DNA from: Planctomycetota bacterium
GTDB lineage: Bacteria; Planctomycetota; Planctomycetia; Pirellulales; Pirellulaceae
NCBI GenBank assembly: GCA_017303505.1
Contig: JAFLCP010000060.1
Span: 1-41,760, forward strand
Reading direction: 5' to 3'
DNA: 41,760 nt
The translations under genes and the position numbers were made by a program. The notes beneath the pieces are model-generated. The model saw nothing but the letters and a program-made list of their open reading frames with translations. It was not told the DNA's origin and ran no database searches. Positions 33,189-41,722 of this stretch are shown here, piece by piece (position 1 is the first letter of the stretch; every line of letters begins with the position of its first letter).

Positions 33189-35324
33189 CTATGCACGTAA
33201 CAGTCGCAATCCATTGGCGACGACTAGCAATGACGCTCCTGTGTCCGCAGCAATCGCACCCCAGAGCGTTGAATATCCTGTAAACGTCAGAAGCACAAAA
33301 ATCGCTTTCACCGCCAGCGAAAACACTATGTTTTGACGAATGATTTGCAATGCTCGACGCGAGTGTCGAATCAGCCAAGGAACCTTGGCCAATTCGTCTG
33401 ACATCAAAGCAATGTCGGCGGTTTCGATCGCTGCGTCGCTTCCGACGGCTCCCATAGCAATTCCAAGAGTAGCACGAGCCAGTGCGGGTGCATCGTTGAC
33501 GCCATCACCAATCATGGCGACTGTACCGTACTGCTCTACCAATTTTGCGACGGCATCAACCTTATCCGCTGGCAAAAGTTCAGACTTCACTTCGTCGATA
33601 CTTACCGCCCTAGCAACAGCGCTCGCCGTACCGGTGTTGTCACCAGTTAGCATTACGACCTTCTTAACGCCCAGCTCGTGAAGTTCGGCGATTGTATCGA
33701 CACTCTCTGTGCGAATCGCATCACCTAGCGCGATGAACCCACAGACATGCTCATCGTTGCCAACCACGACGATTGATCGGCCTTCCAACTGCAACGCTTC
33801 CAGTTGCTGGTGGACTTCCGGTGTCTCCTGCCCGCGTTCTTCAAGATAGCGATGTGATCCAAGCCAATACAGCTTGCCATCAATAACGCCGCGAGCACCT
33901 TTACCTTGAATGATTTCGAATTGATCGACATCGGGCAAATCTGCCTTTCGCTTTAGCGCTTCGGTAACGATGGCTTGGGCCAATGGATGGGTACTGCCAC
34001 GTTCCAGCCCTCCGGCGCGATGCAGTAGCTCTTGCTCGTCGTGACCATTCAAGGGAACGAGCTGGACAACGGACGGTTTGCCTTCGGTCAGCGTTCCCGT
34101 TTTGTCCAATGCGATAGCACGTAGCCGAGCTGGTATTTCGACGAACAAACCGCCCTTGATCAGAACCCCATGCCGAGCGGCCGAAGCCAGAGCGGCGACA
34201 ATACTGACAGGTGTTGAAATGACAAGCGCACAGGGGCAAGCGATGACCAACAACACGAGCGCCCGGTAAAGAGACTCATTCCAGTTCGCCTGAAGCAGCA
34301 AAGGCGGAATGCATAGAACGGAGATTGAAGCCAGCATAACAAGTGGCGTGTAGATTGCTGCAAACTTCTCGACCCATTTCTCGGATGGTGCACGTTGTGA
34401 CTGGGCGTCGCCAACCATCCGAATAATCTTCGCCAACGTCGTGTCTTCTACTAGCCTAGTCGTCTCGATTTCTAGAAGGCCATCACCGTTGACCGTACCG
34501 GCGAACACCGAATCATTGATCCTCTTTTCAACCGGAACGCTTTCACCGGTTATCGAGGCTTGATTGATACTGCTCGAACCGCTCACAACTTTGCCGTCTA
34601 GCGGCAGCTTCTCCCCGGGACGAACTACAACTACTGATCCAACCGGCACTTCCTCGGGCGACACTTCGCTTGTTTGACCATCGGCTTGCTTCAGGATCGC
34701 CCTTGGCGGACTTAAATTCATTAGCTTGCCGATTGCATTCCGCGCCCGACTTACACTCCAAGATTCGAGTAACAGCGAGAGCGAAAACAAGAATGCGACT
34801 GTCGCCCCTTCAGACCATTCGCCGATGCAGGCAGCACCAATTACGGCTACTGTCATTAACAGATTCATATCCGGCCGGAGCGTTATAAGAGAACGCCAAG
34901 CCTTGGGAAATACCATTCCACATCCGGAGGCAATCGCAATCGCATAGAGCAATCTCGCGAACCAAGTTGTCGCCATCGATTCCCCTGCGTTCGATGATTC
35001 GATCAAGTATCCGCTCAAACCAGCTACACCGCTGATAGAGGTCAACAGAGTTCGCAAGTTCGCAGCAAAGAACGATGGCTGCTCTGACCTCAATTTTTGT
35101 TCCCAGGGAATGGCTTTCAAACCACTTCGAGCGATCGCAGCCTCAATCTCGGCTGAACTAGATGAGCTCGTTGATAGATTGACTGTAAGTTTTGCGTTCA
35201 GAAGATCAAAACGGAGAGCTTCCTCGCCGACCAACGGAACAAGTTCTCGGTTGAGCAGCGCAACTTCCTCGGCGCAATCCATGCCTTCGATGCGGAATTG
35301 AAGAGGTTTTGACATCGCAGCCAT
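33189..35324 (-). CDS. Zn/Cd/Co-type P1B ATPase (ZntA/CadA-like)
   Basis: A 711-residue metal pump. The N-terminal heavy-metal domain has E-G-M-D-C-A-E-E-V instead of the GMxCxxC pair, a variant known from zinc/cadmium/lead pumps where acidic residues replace the second Cys. Then follow actuator T-G-E-S-V-P, membrane C-P-C at 363-365, D-K-T-G-T-L-T, S/T-H-P-L-A and G-D-G-V-N-D-A-P. The last helix carries A-D-T-G-A-S-L-L-V-V-A-N-G-L-R-L-L, with the Asp typical of P1B-2 pumps (ZntA Asp714). It therefore most likely exports Zn(II), Cd(II) or Pb(II) to the periplasm. The start overlaps the thioredoxin stop (TAATG); an ATG three codons later is an alternative. It is the last gene of its operon. 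Confidence 0.92.
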   Translation of the reverse strand: MAAMSKPLQFRIEGMDCAEEVALLNRELVPLVGEEALRFDLLNAKLTVNLSTSSSSSAEIEAAIARSGLKAIPWEQKLRSEQPSFFAANLRTLLTSISGVAGLSGYLIESSNAGESMATTWFARLLYAIAIASGCGMVFPKAWRSLITLRPDMNLLMTVAVIGAACIGEWSEGATVAFLFSLSLLLESWSVSRARNAIGKLMNLSPPRAILKQADGQTSEVSPEEVPVGSVVVVRPGEKLPLDGKVVSGSSSINQASITGESVPVEKRINDSVFAGTVNGDGLLEIETTRLVEDTTLAKIIRMVGDAQSQRAPSEKWVEKFAAIYTPLVMLASISVLCIPPLLLQANWNESLYRALVLLVIACPCALVISTPVSIVAALASAARHGVLIKGGLFVEIPARLRAIALDKTGTLTEGKPSVVQLVPLNGHDEQELLHRAGGLERGSTHPLAQAIVTEALKRKADLPDVDQFEIIQGKGARGVIDGKLYWLGSHRYLEERGQETPEVHQQLEALQLEGRSIVVVGNDEHVCGFIALGDAIRTESVDTIAELHELGVKKVVMLTGDNTGTASAVARAVSIDEVKSELLPADKVDAVAKLVEQYGTVAMIGDGVNDAPALARATLGIAMGAVGSDAAIETADIALMSDELAKVPWLIRHSRRALQIIRQNIVFSLAVKAIFVLLTFTGYSTLWGAIAADTGASLLVVANGLRLLRA

Positions 35325-35836
35325 TATTGAGTGCTTGGAAGAGTGTCCGTTGAATTTGGCGAATCGAACGCAAGCATGGGAAGGACGCTGCGAACCCAAA
35401 GGTCAAGTTCATGCTGAACCATTTCTCCAGTGTGGCGATTCACTTCGACTCCATTTTGGAATACGGCGATTATTGGATAACGATGGATCGAATACTTCTG
35501 TCGCAAGAATTCATTTCCTTCACAATCAACCACAACAACCTTCAAAGTGCTCTCATAGTGGGTTGCAATCGTATTGAGCAAAGGCATCATCCTTGTGCAG
35601 GGTTGGCACCATGGAGCGTGGAACATCACCAGGACTGGATCATGTGATTCGGAGATTTCGGTCGCGAATGACTTGTCATCAACTTGGATGACTTTCTTCG
35701 TACCGAAAGTTCTAGATTCTGGGGTATCTCCAAGTCGGAGATTAGCAATCCCCCACGTGACCACGACAGTTGCAACGAGTGCCAAAGTCGTGGTAGCAAT
35801 AAGCACCTTTTTTCGTTTCAAAGGCTTGCCTTTCAC
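35324..35836 (-). CDS. Membrane-anchored thioredoxin-like protein
   Basis: A 170-residue protein with an N-terminal membrane anchor (V-L-I-A-T-T-T-L-A-L-V-A-T-V-V-V-T-W) and a thioredoxin fold behind it. Active site A-P-W-C-Q-P-C (about 74-80), V-V-V-D-C-E-G-N and the cis-Pro loop R-Y-P-I-I-A-V-F are all present, so it is probably a functional disulfide reductant or oxidase on the periplasmic side. GTG start overlaps the preceding lipoprotein stop (GTGA), and its own stop overlaps the ATPase start. Translational coupling between a Cys-rich lipoprotein and a metal ATPase suggests it keeps Cys metal-binding sites of its neighbours reduced. That role is inference; the fold and active site are clear. 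Confidence 0.88.
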   Translation of the reverse strand: MKGKPLKRKKVLIATTTLALVATVVVTWGIANLRLGDTPESRTFGTKKVIQVDDKSFATEISESHDPVLVMFHAPWCQPCTRMMPLLNTIATHYESTLKVVVVDCEGNEFLRQKYSIHRYPIIAVFQNGVEVNRHTGEMVQHELDLWVRSVLPMLAFDSPNSTDTLPSTQ

Positions 35837-36204
35837 TCTGTTGGTTTGGGTGGCTGACTTCCAGTTTTGGCCTCGTAGACGGCCGCAAATTTATCGAATC
35901 GCTTCGGACCACAGATAAAGCACTGCGACTCGGGGCGGTCATGTTCCTTACACCAGTCGCCGGATTCTTTAAACTTTGCCATCAGCGACTTGTCGCATCG
36001 AGCGCATTCGCTTTCAGGAACACCGTGCTCAACGCACCACCAGCCACCATGGCTGAGGTCAGCGTCTGATTTCGAATTCGTTGTACTTACTGGGGTTTCT
36101 GATTTCGTGCAGCCGGTGAAGCCGATTGCCGCAAAGCACAATAGCGCGATTGCTGTAAGCAAGTTGTAGCGAAACACGTTCAAATAAACTAACGGACTTT
36201 TCAT
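35833..36204 (-). CDS. Lipoprotein with two WC-EH-PES-CxxC metal-binding motifs
   Basis: A 123-residue lipoprotein (lipobox F-T-G-C, Cys32). After a Ser/Thr linker it carries two copies of a Cys/His motif: W-W-C57-V-E-H60-G-V-P-E-S-E-C67-A-R-C70 and D-W-C85-K-E-H88-D-R-P-E-S-Q-C95-F-I-C98. Each has three Cys and one His, well suited to binding Zn or a similar ion. The same motif occurs at the N-terminus of the adaptor at 39484-41160, encoded upstream in the same unit. aaggag lies 7 bases before the ATG. Its stop overlaps the thioredoxin start. It is probably a periplasmic metal chaperone handing metal to the pump; this is inference. Confidence 0.75.
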   Translation of the reverse strand: MKSPLVYLNVFRYNLLTAIALLCFAAIGFTGCTKSETPVSTTNSKSDADLSHGGWWCVEHGVPESECARCDKSLMAKFKESGDWCKEHDRPESQCFICGPKRFDKFAAVYEAKTGSQPPKPTE

Positions 36205-36330
36205 CTCAAAACTCCTTCGGCCTGACCGAGGTAAAGGTTAAACATGGACTGCTGGTAAACCGCGAGAATCGAACGAACTCTCTGAATACGGTGCAACAGC
36301 GTTATCCGAGTCAAAAGGCGGAACAGGCTC

Positions 36331-39300
36331 CTACTGGCGACGATCGTTATCATCGTGGTCACCATGAGATCCTGGACTGCGAGAATTGAACACAACATAG
36401 AGTACGCGCAAGACGAGTAAGCTCATGACCATGGCACTTATCACACCACCAATTACGACTGTAGCTAACGGACGTTGGACCTCCGCCCCCATTCCATCGC
36501 TGAACGCCATGGGCACAAAGCCTAAACTGGCAACAAGCGTCGTCATGAGAATAGGGCGTAGTCGAGTCATGGCCGCTTCCTCGACGGCTTCGTCGAGTGA
36601 CTTACCCAACCGACGCAACTGCCTGATGGTCGACACAAGCAGCATATCGTCTAATACTGCTACACCTGAGAGCGCTATGAAACCAACAGCAGCCGAAATC
36701 GAAAATGGCATATCGCGTAGCCAAAGTGCGACAATACCACCGATCCATGCGAACGGGACTCCCGTGAAAACTCGCAAAGAATCGATCCAATTGCGGTATG
36801 TAATGTAGAGCAAAGTTAGTATCAGCAAGAGTGCCACTGGGACAACAATCATCAAGCGTGTTTTTGCCCGTTGCAAGTGTTCGAATTGGCCTCCCCATTC
36901 GACGCGATAGCGACCGTTAGGTAAGGCAACTTTAGATTCAATCACTTGTTGAGCTTCTGCAACAAAGCCACCCAGATCACGTCCGCGAACGTTAGCTTCA
37001 ATGGTGATGCGTCGTTGATACCAATCTCGCTTAATCGTATTGGGGCCTTTGACCTTCTCAATGGTTGCCAATCGTGACAACGGTATTCGCTCACCGGTCG
37101 CGGTTCCTAAGAGGATTTGACCAATTGCTTCCGGGCTAGCGCGAGCATTTTCGGGCAATCGAACGATAAGGGGAAAACGCAACTGCCCTTCGAAGACTTC
37201 GCCGACGTTGTGCGTGCCCAGTGCCCGAACGAGGTTCATTACGGAACTTGCCGTAACGCCATAACGAGCAATCTCATCTTGCTTGATTCGAATCTGAAGC
37301 ACCGGCTGGCCGGTTACTTGTTCGACCTTTACATCTACTGCGCCAGGAACTGCATTTAGCGCCCGTTCGATTTCTGATGCTTTGGCTACCATCAAATCGA
37401 GGTCGTCGCCGTAAAGGATGGCTGCGACATCGGAGCGAACACCGGAAATCATCTCATTCATCCGCATCTCGATCGGTTGCGACAGCGCTAAACGAGGCCC
37501 TGGCATGTCCCTCAATTGTTCTTGAATCAGCCTTGTTAGCTCTTCTTGATTTGCTGCCCGTTTCCAGCGGCTTCGAGAATGAAGAGTAATAAACAGGTCT
37601 GTAAGCTCGGTTCCCATCGGATCGGTCGCCACCTCCGCAGTTCCGACGCGACTCCAAACATAAGCGATCTCATCGGGAAAATTATCAAGGAGTACTTGCT
37701 CCATTCGGGTGTTGTAACGGATGGTTTCTTCCATCGTCGTGCCAGCAAGTCGCACGACATTCAGAGTGATAGCGCCTTCAGATAGTCGCGGCACAAATTC
37801 AGACCCAAGATTGGGAGCCACAAGCGTAAAAACACTAACCAACATCAGTAACGCAGCACCGACAACCCAGCTTTTGTGGTGCATCGTGAATCGCAGAACA
37901 GGAGCATATAATCGCTTCAGCGCCCTGACCAAAAACGGTTCCTTCTCCTCGACTCTCTTCGGAAGGAAAAGACTAGCTAAGACTGGCATCAACGTTAGCG
38001 ACAAAACCATCGATCCTGCCAATGCCATAATGACTGTCCACGCCATCGGCCGAAACAGTTTTCCCTCAACTCCCTCAAGCGTGAGTATCGGTAGGTAAAC
38101 AATCATGATGATTAGTTCCCCAAACATCGTTGGCTTACGAACTTCGATCGCCGCGTCGCGTATAATCTGTAAGCGAGTACGGTCATCTGTGCGGTGAGCT
38201 AAGTGCCGGACACAGTTTTCGATCATGACGACCGAGCTATCGACAACAAGTCCAAAGTCGATCGCACCCAAACTAAGCAAGCTAGCGGCAATTCCAAACT
38301 TAAGCATGCCTGAAAATGCAAAGAGCATCGATAGAGGAATTGCTAGAGCTACAATGATGCCAGCTCTTAGGTTCCCCAAGAAGACAAATAAGACGGCGAC
38401 CACCAGCAAACCGCCTTCAAATAGGTTCTTTTGAACGGTATGGATGACTTGGTCGATCAGTTCCGTTCGGTCATACACGGTTCGAAGCTTCACGCCTGAA
38501 GGCAAACTCGATTGGATGGAATCGACTTTTTCTTTTATCGCTAAAGTTACGTGGTGACTGTTTTCGCCCATTAACATGAACCCAAGCCCAAGAACGGCTT
38601 CACCGCGTCCGTTCGCTGTAACTGCACCGCGACGAATTTCGTGGCCGATCTCGATGTCGGCTACGTCGCGCACAAACACGGGGACGCCATCTTCTGAAAC
38701 GATGAGGATGTCTTCGATTTCTTTCAAATTCACAGTTCGTCCAACGCCGTGAACGAGCAACATTTCGCTGCCATCGATCACCGTTCCGCCGCCAACATTC
38801 TCGTTGTTCGATTGGATTGCGTCGGAGACTTGTTCGAAGGTAAGGCCGAACTTAACAAGTCGCTCCGGGTCGAGCCTGACTTGGTACTGTTTCTCATAAC
38901 CTCCCCAACTGTTGATTTCAGCGACGCCTCGAACGGATCGCAGTTGTGGCTTCACAATCCAATCATGAATCGTGCGAAGTTCGGTCATGCGGCGAATACG
39001 CTCTTGAGCAGGGATCTTTGAAAAATCGACACCATCGTATTCCAACACGTAGTGAAAGACCTCACCCAATCCCGTAGAGACCGGCCCCATCTGCGGACGC
39101 GCGATACCTTGTGGCAATTCCACTGTCGAAAGACGCTCGTTGATCAATTGCCGGGCAAAATAGATATCGATATCGTCATCGAAGATTACAACGACTTGTG
39201 AGAGGCCGAACTTAGAAATGGAGCGAAGCTGCTGGAGTCCAGTTAATCCGCTGATCGATTGTTCGACCGGAAATGTAATCTGTCGCTCGATCTCTTCGGC

Positions 39301-39471
39301 TGCTAGTGCTGGAGCGACCGTGTTGATCTGAACCATTACTGGTGTGGTGTCCGGGAAAGCATCAATGTCCAATTGATTGAGCGACAAGATACCAACGATC
39401 GCAGACACAAGTGTCGCTGCAATGACCGCGCCTCGATGCTTTAGTGCTGAATCAATAATCAAACTTAGCAC
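36331..39471 (-). CDS. czcA: CzcA-type heavy-metal efflux RND pump
   Basis: A 1046-residue HME-RND inner-membrane pump. Start L-S-L-I-I-D-S-A-L-K-H-R, then D-A-F-P-D-T-T-P after TM1. TM4 reads I-D405-F-G-L-V-V-D411-S-S-V-V-M-I-E418-N, the D-x5-D-x6-E arrangement of CzcA (Asp402, Asp408, Glu415), so substrate is probably Co/Zn/Cd; the usual G-A after the second Asp is S-S here. G-T-T-M-E-E-T-I-R-Y and M-N-E-M-I-S-G-V-R-S-D-V-A lie in the porter domain. The tail is His/Asp-rich (S-H-G-D-H-D-D-N-D). GTG start, 12 bases after the adaptor stop, with aggaact upstream. About 126 bases separate it from the next gene, without any gene. Confidence 0.93.
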   Translation of the reverse strand: MLSLIIDSALKHRGAVIAATLVSAIVGILSLNQLDIDAFPDTTPVMVQINTVAPALAAEEIERQITFPVEQSISGLTGLQQLRSISKFGLSQVVVIFDDDIDIYFARQLINERLSTVELPQGIARPQMGPVSTGLGEVFHYVLEYDGVDFSKIPAQERIRRMTELRTIHDWIVKPQLRSVRGVAEINSWGGYEKQYQVRLDPERLVKFGLTFEQVSDAIQSNNENVGGGTVIDGSEMLLVHGVGRTVNLKEIEDILIVSEDGVPVFVRDVADIEIGHEIRRGAVTANGRGEAVLGLGFMLMGENSHHVTLAIKEKVDSIQSSLPSGVKLRTVYDRTELIDQVIHTVQKNLFEGGLLVVAVLFVFLGNLRAGIIVALAIPLSMLFAFSGMLKFGIAASLLSLGAIDFGLVVDSSVVMIENCVRHLAHRTDDRTRLQIIRDAAIEVRKPTMFGELIIMIVYLPILTLEGVEGKLFRPMAWTVIMALAGSMVLSLTLMPVLASLFLPKRVEEKEPFLVRALKRLYAPVLRFTMHHKSWVVGAALLMLVSVFTLVAPNLGSEFVPRLSEGAITLNVVRLAGTTMEETIRYNTRMEQVLLDNFPDEIAYVWSRVGTAEVATDPMGTELTDLFITLHSRSRWKRAANQEELTRLIQEQLRDMPGPRLALSQPIEMRMNEMISGVRSDVAAILYGDDLDLMVAKASEIERALNAVPGAVDVKVEQVTGQPVLQIRIKQDEIARYGVTASSVMNLVRALGTHNVGEVFEGQLRFPLIVRLPENARASPEAIGQILLGTATGERIPLSRLATIEKVKGPNTIKRDWYQRRITIEANVRGRDLGGFVAEAQQVIESKVALPNGRYRVEWGGQFEHLQRAKTRLMIVVPVALLLILTLLYITYRNWIDSLRVFTGVPFAWIGGIVALWLRDMPFSISAAVGFIALSGVAVLDDMLLVSTIRQLRRLGKSLDEAVEEAAMTRLRPILMTTLVASLGFVPMAFSDGMGAEVQRPLATVVIGGVISAMVMSLLVLRVLYVVFNSRSPGSHGDHDDNDRRQ

Positions 39472-39483
39472 AGTATCTAGTTC

Positions 39484-41160
39484 CTATTCTGCGCAGCAGT
39501 CGCAGCCTGCACCAAGGTTGTTCTTGAGTAATTGTGCTCGCAGCACGTCGCTTCCGGCCGTTGCTATGACTTCACCCGGCAATACGCCAGAAATGATTTC
39601 GGTGCGTTTTCCGTTGGTTGCTCCAAGACGCACGGATCGAACGTGAAAAACCTTATAGCTCTCTGGGCTCTTGAAGTAATCTTTGTCGCGAACGAAAACG
39701 ATCTGGCAGCATCCTTCCCAATGAGTTGCTTCGCTCGGTATCACAATCGCATTTGGCTCGTTGCGGAGTATAACTTCGCCTGTTCCAAATGTTTCATTTC
39801 TCAAGTTTCCATCACCATTCTCTAGGGCAGCACGTATCTGGATCATCCGAGTCGTCTTGTCGACCGTTGTGCTTATCCAATCGATAACTCCGGCAGAAAC
39901 GCTTCGCATGCCGTCGCTGTGGAATTCAACGGTCTGGCCGAGTTGCAATTTAGAGGCGTGCTCCTGGGATACACTTAGAAGTAGCCACATTCGACTGGTA
40001 TCAGCAACCTGAAACAGGTTCTGAGTGGTATCGACAACTTCTCCTGGAGATGCACCACGTTCGGTCACAATTCCGTCCAGTGGTGAGTAAATTGGTAGTA
40101 AGTTCGAACTCGATTGAGAACCCATCTCCTTTACGATCGAATCAGGAATGCTCAAGAACCGCAGTCGATCCATCATCTGAGCTTCCGTCAATCCATTGAG
40201 AGCATCAAGACGTATCTCTAGCCCAAGGTTGCGAAGGGACTGTTCTGCGCTAAGCACATCCGCTTGAGCTTTTGAAGCTGCTGCCCGAGCGTTTAACAGC
40301 AGCGATGTAGGTACAGCGTCTTTGGCTTGCGTCAGTCGGTCGACATTACTGACCTGCAATCGTTGCTCGATTATGGAACGCATCAACGATGTCTTGAGAT
40401 TACCAACCTCTGCGGCGTCGATTAGAGCTAGAATTTCTCCACGAACGACGCGGTCTCCCAGGTTCTTCCGAACCAACGCCACACTCCCTTTCGCTCGAGA
40501 AGCCAAGTTTGCCAGTCGAGTTGGATCGTAAACGACTGAACCGCTGCCACGGATAGATTCTACGATCGTGCCTCGCTCGACAAGCTCCACGTCAACGCCA
40601 GCCTTCTTCGCGGCTTCAACTGAGGCGAACTGAATTCTTGATTGATAGACCTTGCACTCGCTGTTGTTCGCCTTGCGATTCCATGCTGCTAGAGCCCGAT
40701 TGGCACTTTCGATATCTGCGTTTTCAATTTCGGGTACCGATTTCAGTTGGGCGACATCGGGATGATGCAGTACGCAATTGTGAACGCCATGCGTTTCGCA
40801 CCATCCATAATCCGCACCTTTGGGCATCAGTGAAGCGTCGCATTGAACGCAGATCGATTCAGGAACACCATGTTCTTCACACCAGTCGTCCACCCGGCTG
40901 TCGACACGGCCAATCAAACTTCCGAATTTTGGTAGTTTCCAGTCGCTTCTGTGGCCGTAAACGAAGATCGCTACGAACCCGAGCAACGTCAATAAAGGAC
41001 CTATGCTTTGGACAAGACGCTTCAATTCAATTCCAGTTCGAACGCGACGGGCTGTTGGTTCTTCTGATGTAGAGGCTGAACGCAGGGCGTTGTCTCTTTC
41101 TGGTGACCTAGCCTGTTGTTCTGCGCTGCTAACGCTCTGTTCGATCAATGTGCGGTTCAT
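39484..41160 (-). CDS. RND periplasmic adaptor (CzcB-like) with N-terminal Cys/His motifs
   Basis: A 558-residue membrane-fusion protein for the CzcA-type pump. N-terminal cytoplasmic stretch, then a membrane anchor (G-P-L-L-T-L-L-G-F-V-A-I-F-V-Y, about 54-68). Two Cys/His motifs follow: D-W-C94-E-E-H97-G-V-P-E-S-I-C104-V-Q-C107 and G-W-C121-E-T-H124-G-V-H-N-C129, nearly the same as in the lipoprotein at 35833. The adaptor core begins V-E-R-G-T-I-V-E-S-I-R-G-S-G, with lipoyl half A-K-G-S-V-A-L-V-R-K-N-L-G-D, a helical hairpin, and I-Y-S-P-L-D-G-I-V-T-E-R-G. It ends C-D-C-C-A-E. ATG 41160 has ggag 8 bases upstream and is preferred over in-frame starts at 41196 and 41271. No channel gene accompanies this pair. 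Confidence 0.88.
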   Translation of the reverse strand: MNRTLIEQSVSSAEQQARSPERDNALRSASTSEEPTARRVRTGIELKRLVQSIGPLLTLLGFVAIFVYGHRSDWKLPKFGSLIGRVDSRVDDWCEEHGVPESICVQCDASLMPKGADYGWCETHGVHNCVLHHPDVAQLKSVPEIENADIESANRALAAWNRKANNSECKVYQSRIQFASVEAAKKAGVDVELVERGTIVESIRGSGSVVYDPTRLANLASRAKGSVALVRKNLGDRVVRGEILALIDAAEVGNLKTSLMRSIIEQRLQVSNVDRLTQAKDAVPTSLLLNARAAASKAQADVLSAEQSLRNLGLEIRLDALNGLTEAQMMDRLRFLSIPDSIVKEMGSQSSSNLLPIYSPLDGIVTERGASPGEVVDTTQNLFQVADTSRMWLLLSVSQEHASKLQLGQTVEFHSDGMRSVSAGVIDWISTTVDKTTRMIQIRAALENGDGNLRNETFGTGEVILRNEPNAIVIPSEATHWEGCCQIVFVRDKDYFKSPESYKVFHVRSVRLGATNGKRTEIISGVLPGEVIATAGSDVLRAQLLKNNLGAGCDCCAE

Positions 41161-41293
41161 AGCGCACTCCGTGGACTTGAATTGTGAATGGTTCATCGCT
41201 ACCAGAGGCAAACGATTAGAAATCGTCGGCTGTGTAGCTCGGGCCAAAAAAAGCAAACGCAAGAATCGCATTTGCCCGCGAAGAAGAGCTTCG

Positions 41294-41722
41294 CTAGATC
41301 AAAAGATTGCAATATGCGCGCAGCAACTCACGGCCATGGAGTTTCGTTTGGCAGAGCCCATCGACTGAAGCAGGCAATCGGTTTATCCGCTTCGAGATCG
41401 CGAAGAAACAATCGTCGAGAATTACGAAATGTCGGTCGAGAGTGACGACATTAAGCTCTTCCCCATGTAGCACAACTGCTCCACCGCAGAAGCAATTGCA
41501 AGAATCCGAGCCGGGATCACACGGTGGTGCAGCGGGACCATTTTCCAAGGGCGTTGAGGCACACACATCTGAGCAGCAACCGCAAGTAGCGACAGATTCT
41601 ACCTGCGAGAATCGTTCATGAGTCGCGCAAGTGCCTACGCAAAGCGCTGGGCAAAGCAGCACTTGGATAGACATCAGCAAGCGAATCAAAATTGAAGTCA
41701 AGACCCAAACTCCGGAAAACAT
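41294..41722 (-). CDS. Secreted Cys-rich protein upstream of the CzcB-like adaptor
   Basis: A protein of about 142 residues with a long hydrophobic signal (V-L-T-S-I-L-I-R-L-L-M-S-I-Q-V-L-L-C-P-A-L-C), then C-A-T-H-E-R, A-T-C-G-C-C-S-D-V-C and D-S-C-N-C-F-C-G-G-A-V-V; about fifteen Cys in total. The C-terminal half is mixed and ends R-E-L-L-R-A-Y-C-N-L-L-I. The start is uncertain: ATG 41722 or ATG 41674; the frame stays open to the window edge. No family is recognised. It has the plan of the unknown genes at 14274, 30185 and 32396 and lies 133 bases upstream of the adaptor. Metal binding is inferred from Cys groups and context. Confidence 0.6.
   Translation of the reverse strand: MFSGVWVLTSILIRLLMSIQVLLCPALCVGTCATHERFSQVESVATCGCCSDVCASTPLENGPAAPPCDPGSDSCNCFCGGAVVLHGEELNVVTLDRHFVILDDCFFAISKRINRLPASVDGLCQTKLHGRELLRAYCNLLI

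Noticed and set aside
36201..36398. 65-codon minus-strand frame between the CzcA-type pump and the lipoprotein
   Set aside because: It overlaps the pump's last codons in another frame and shows no signal peptide, ribosome-binding site or Cys/His motif like its neighbours.
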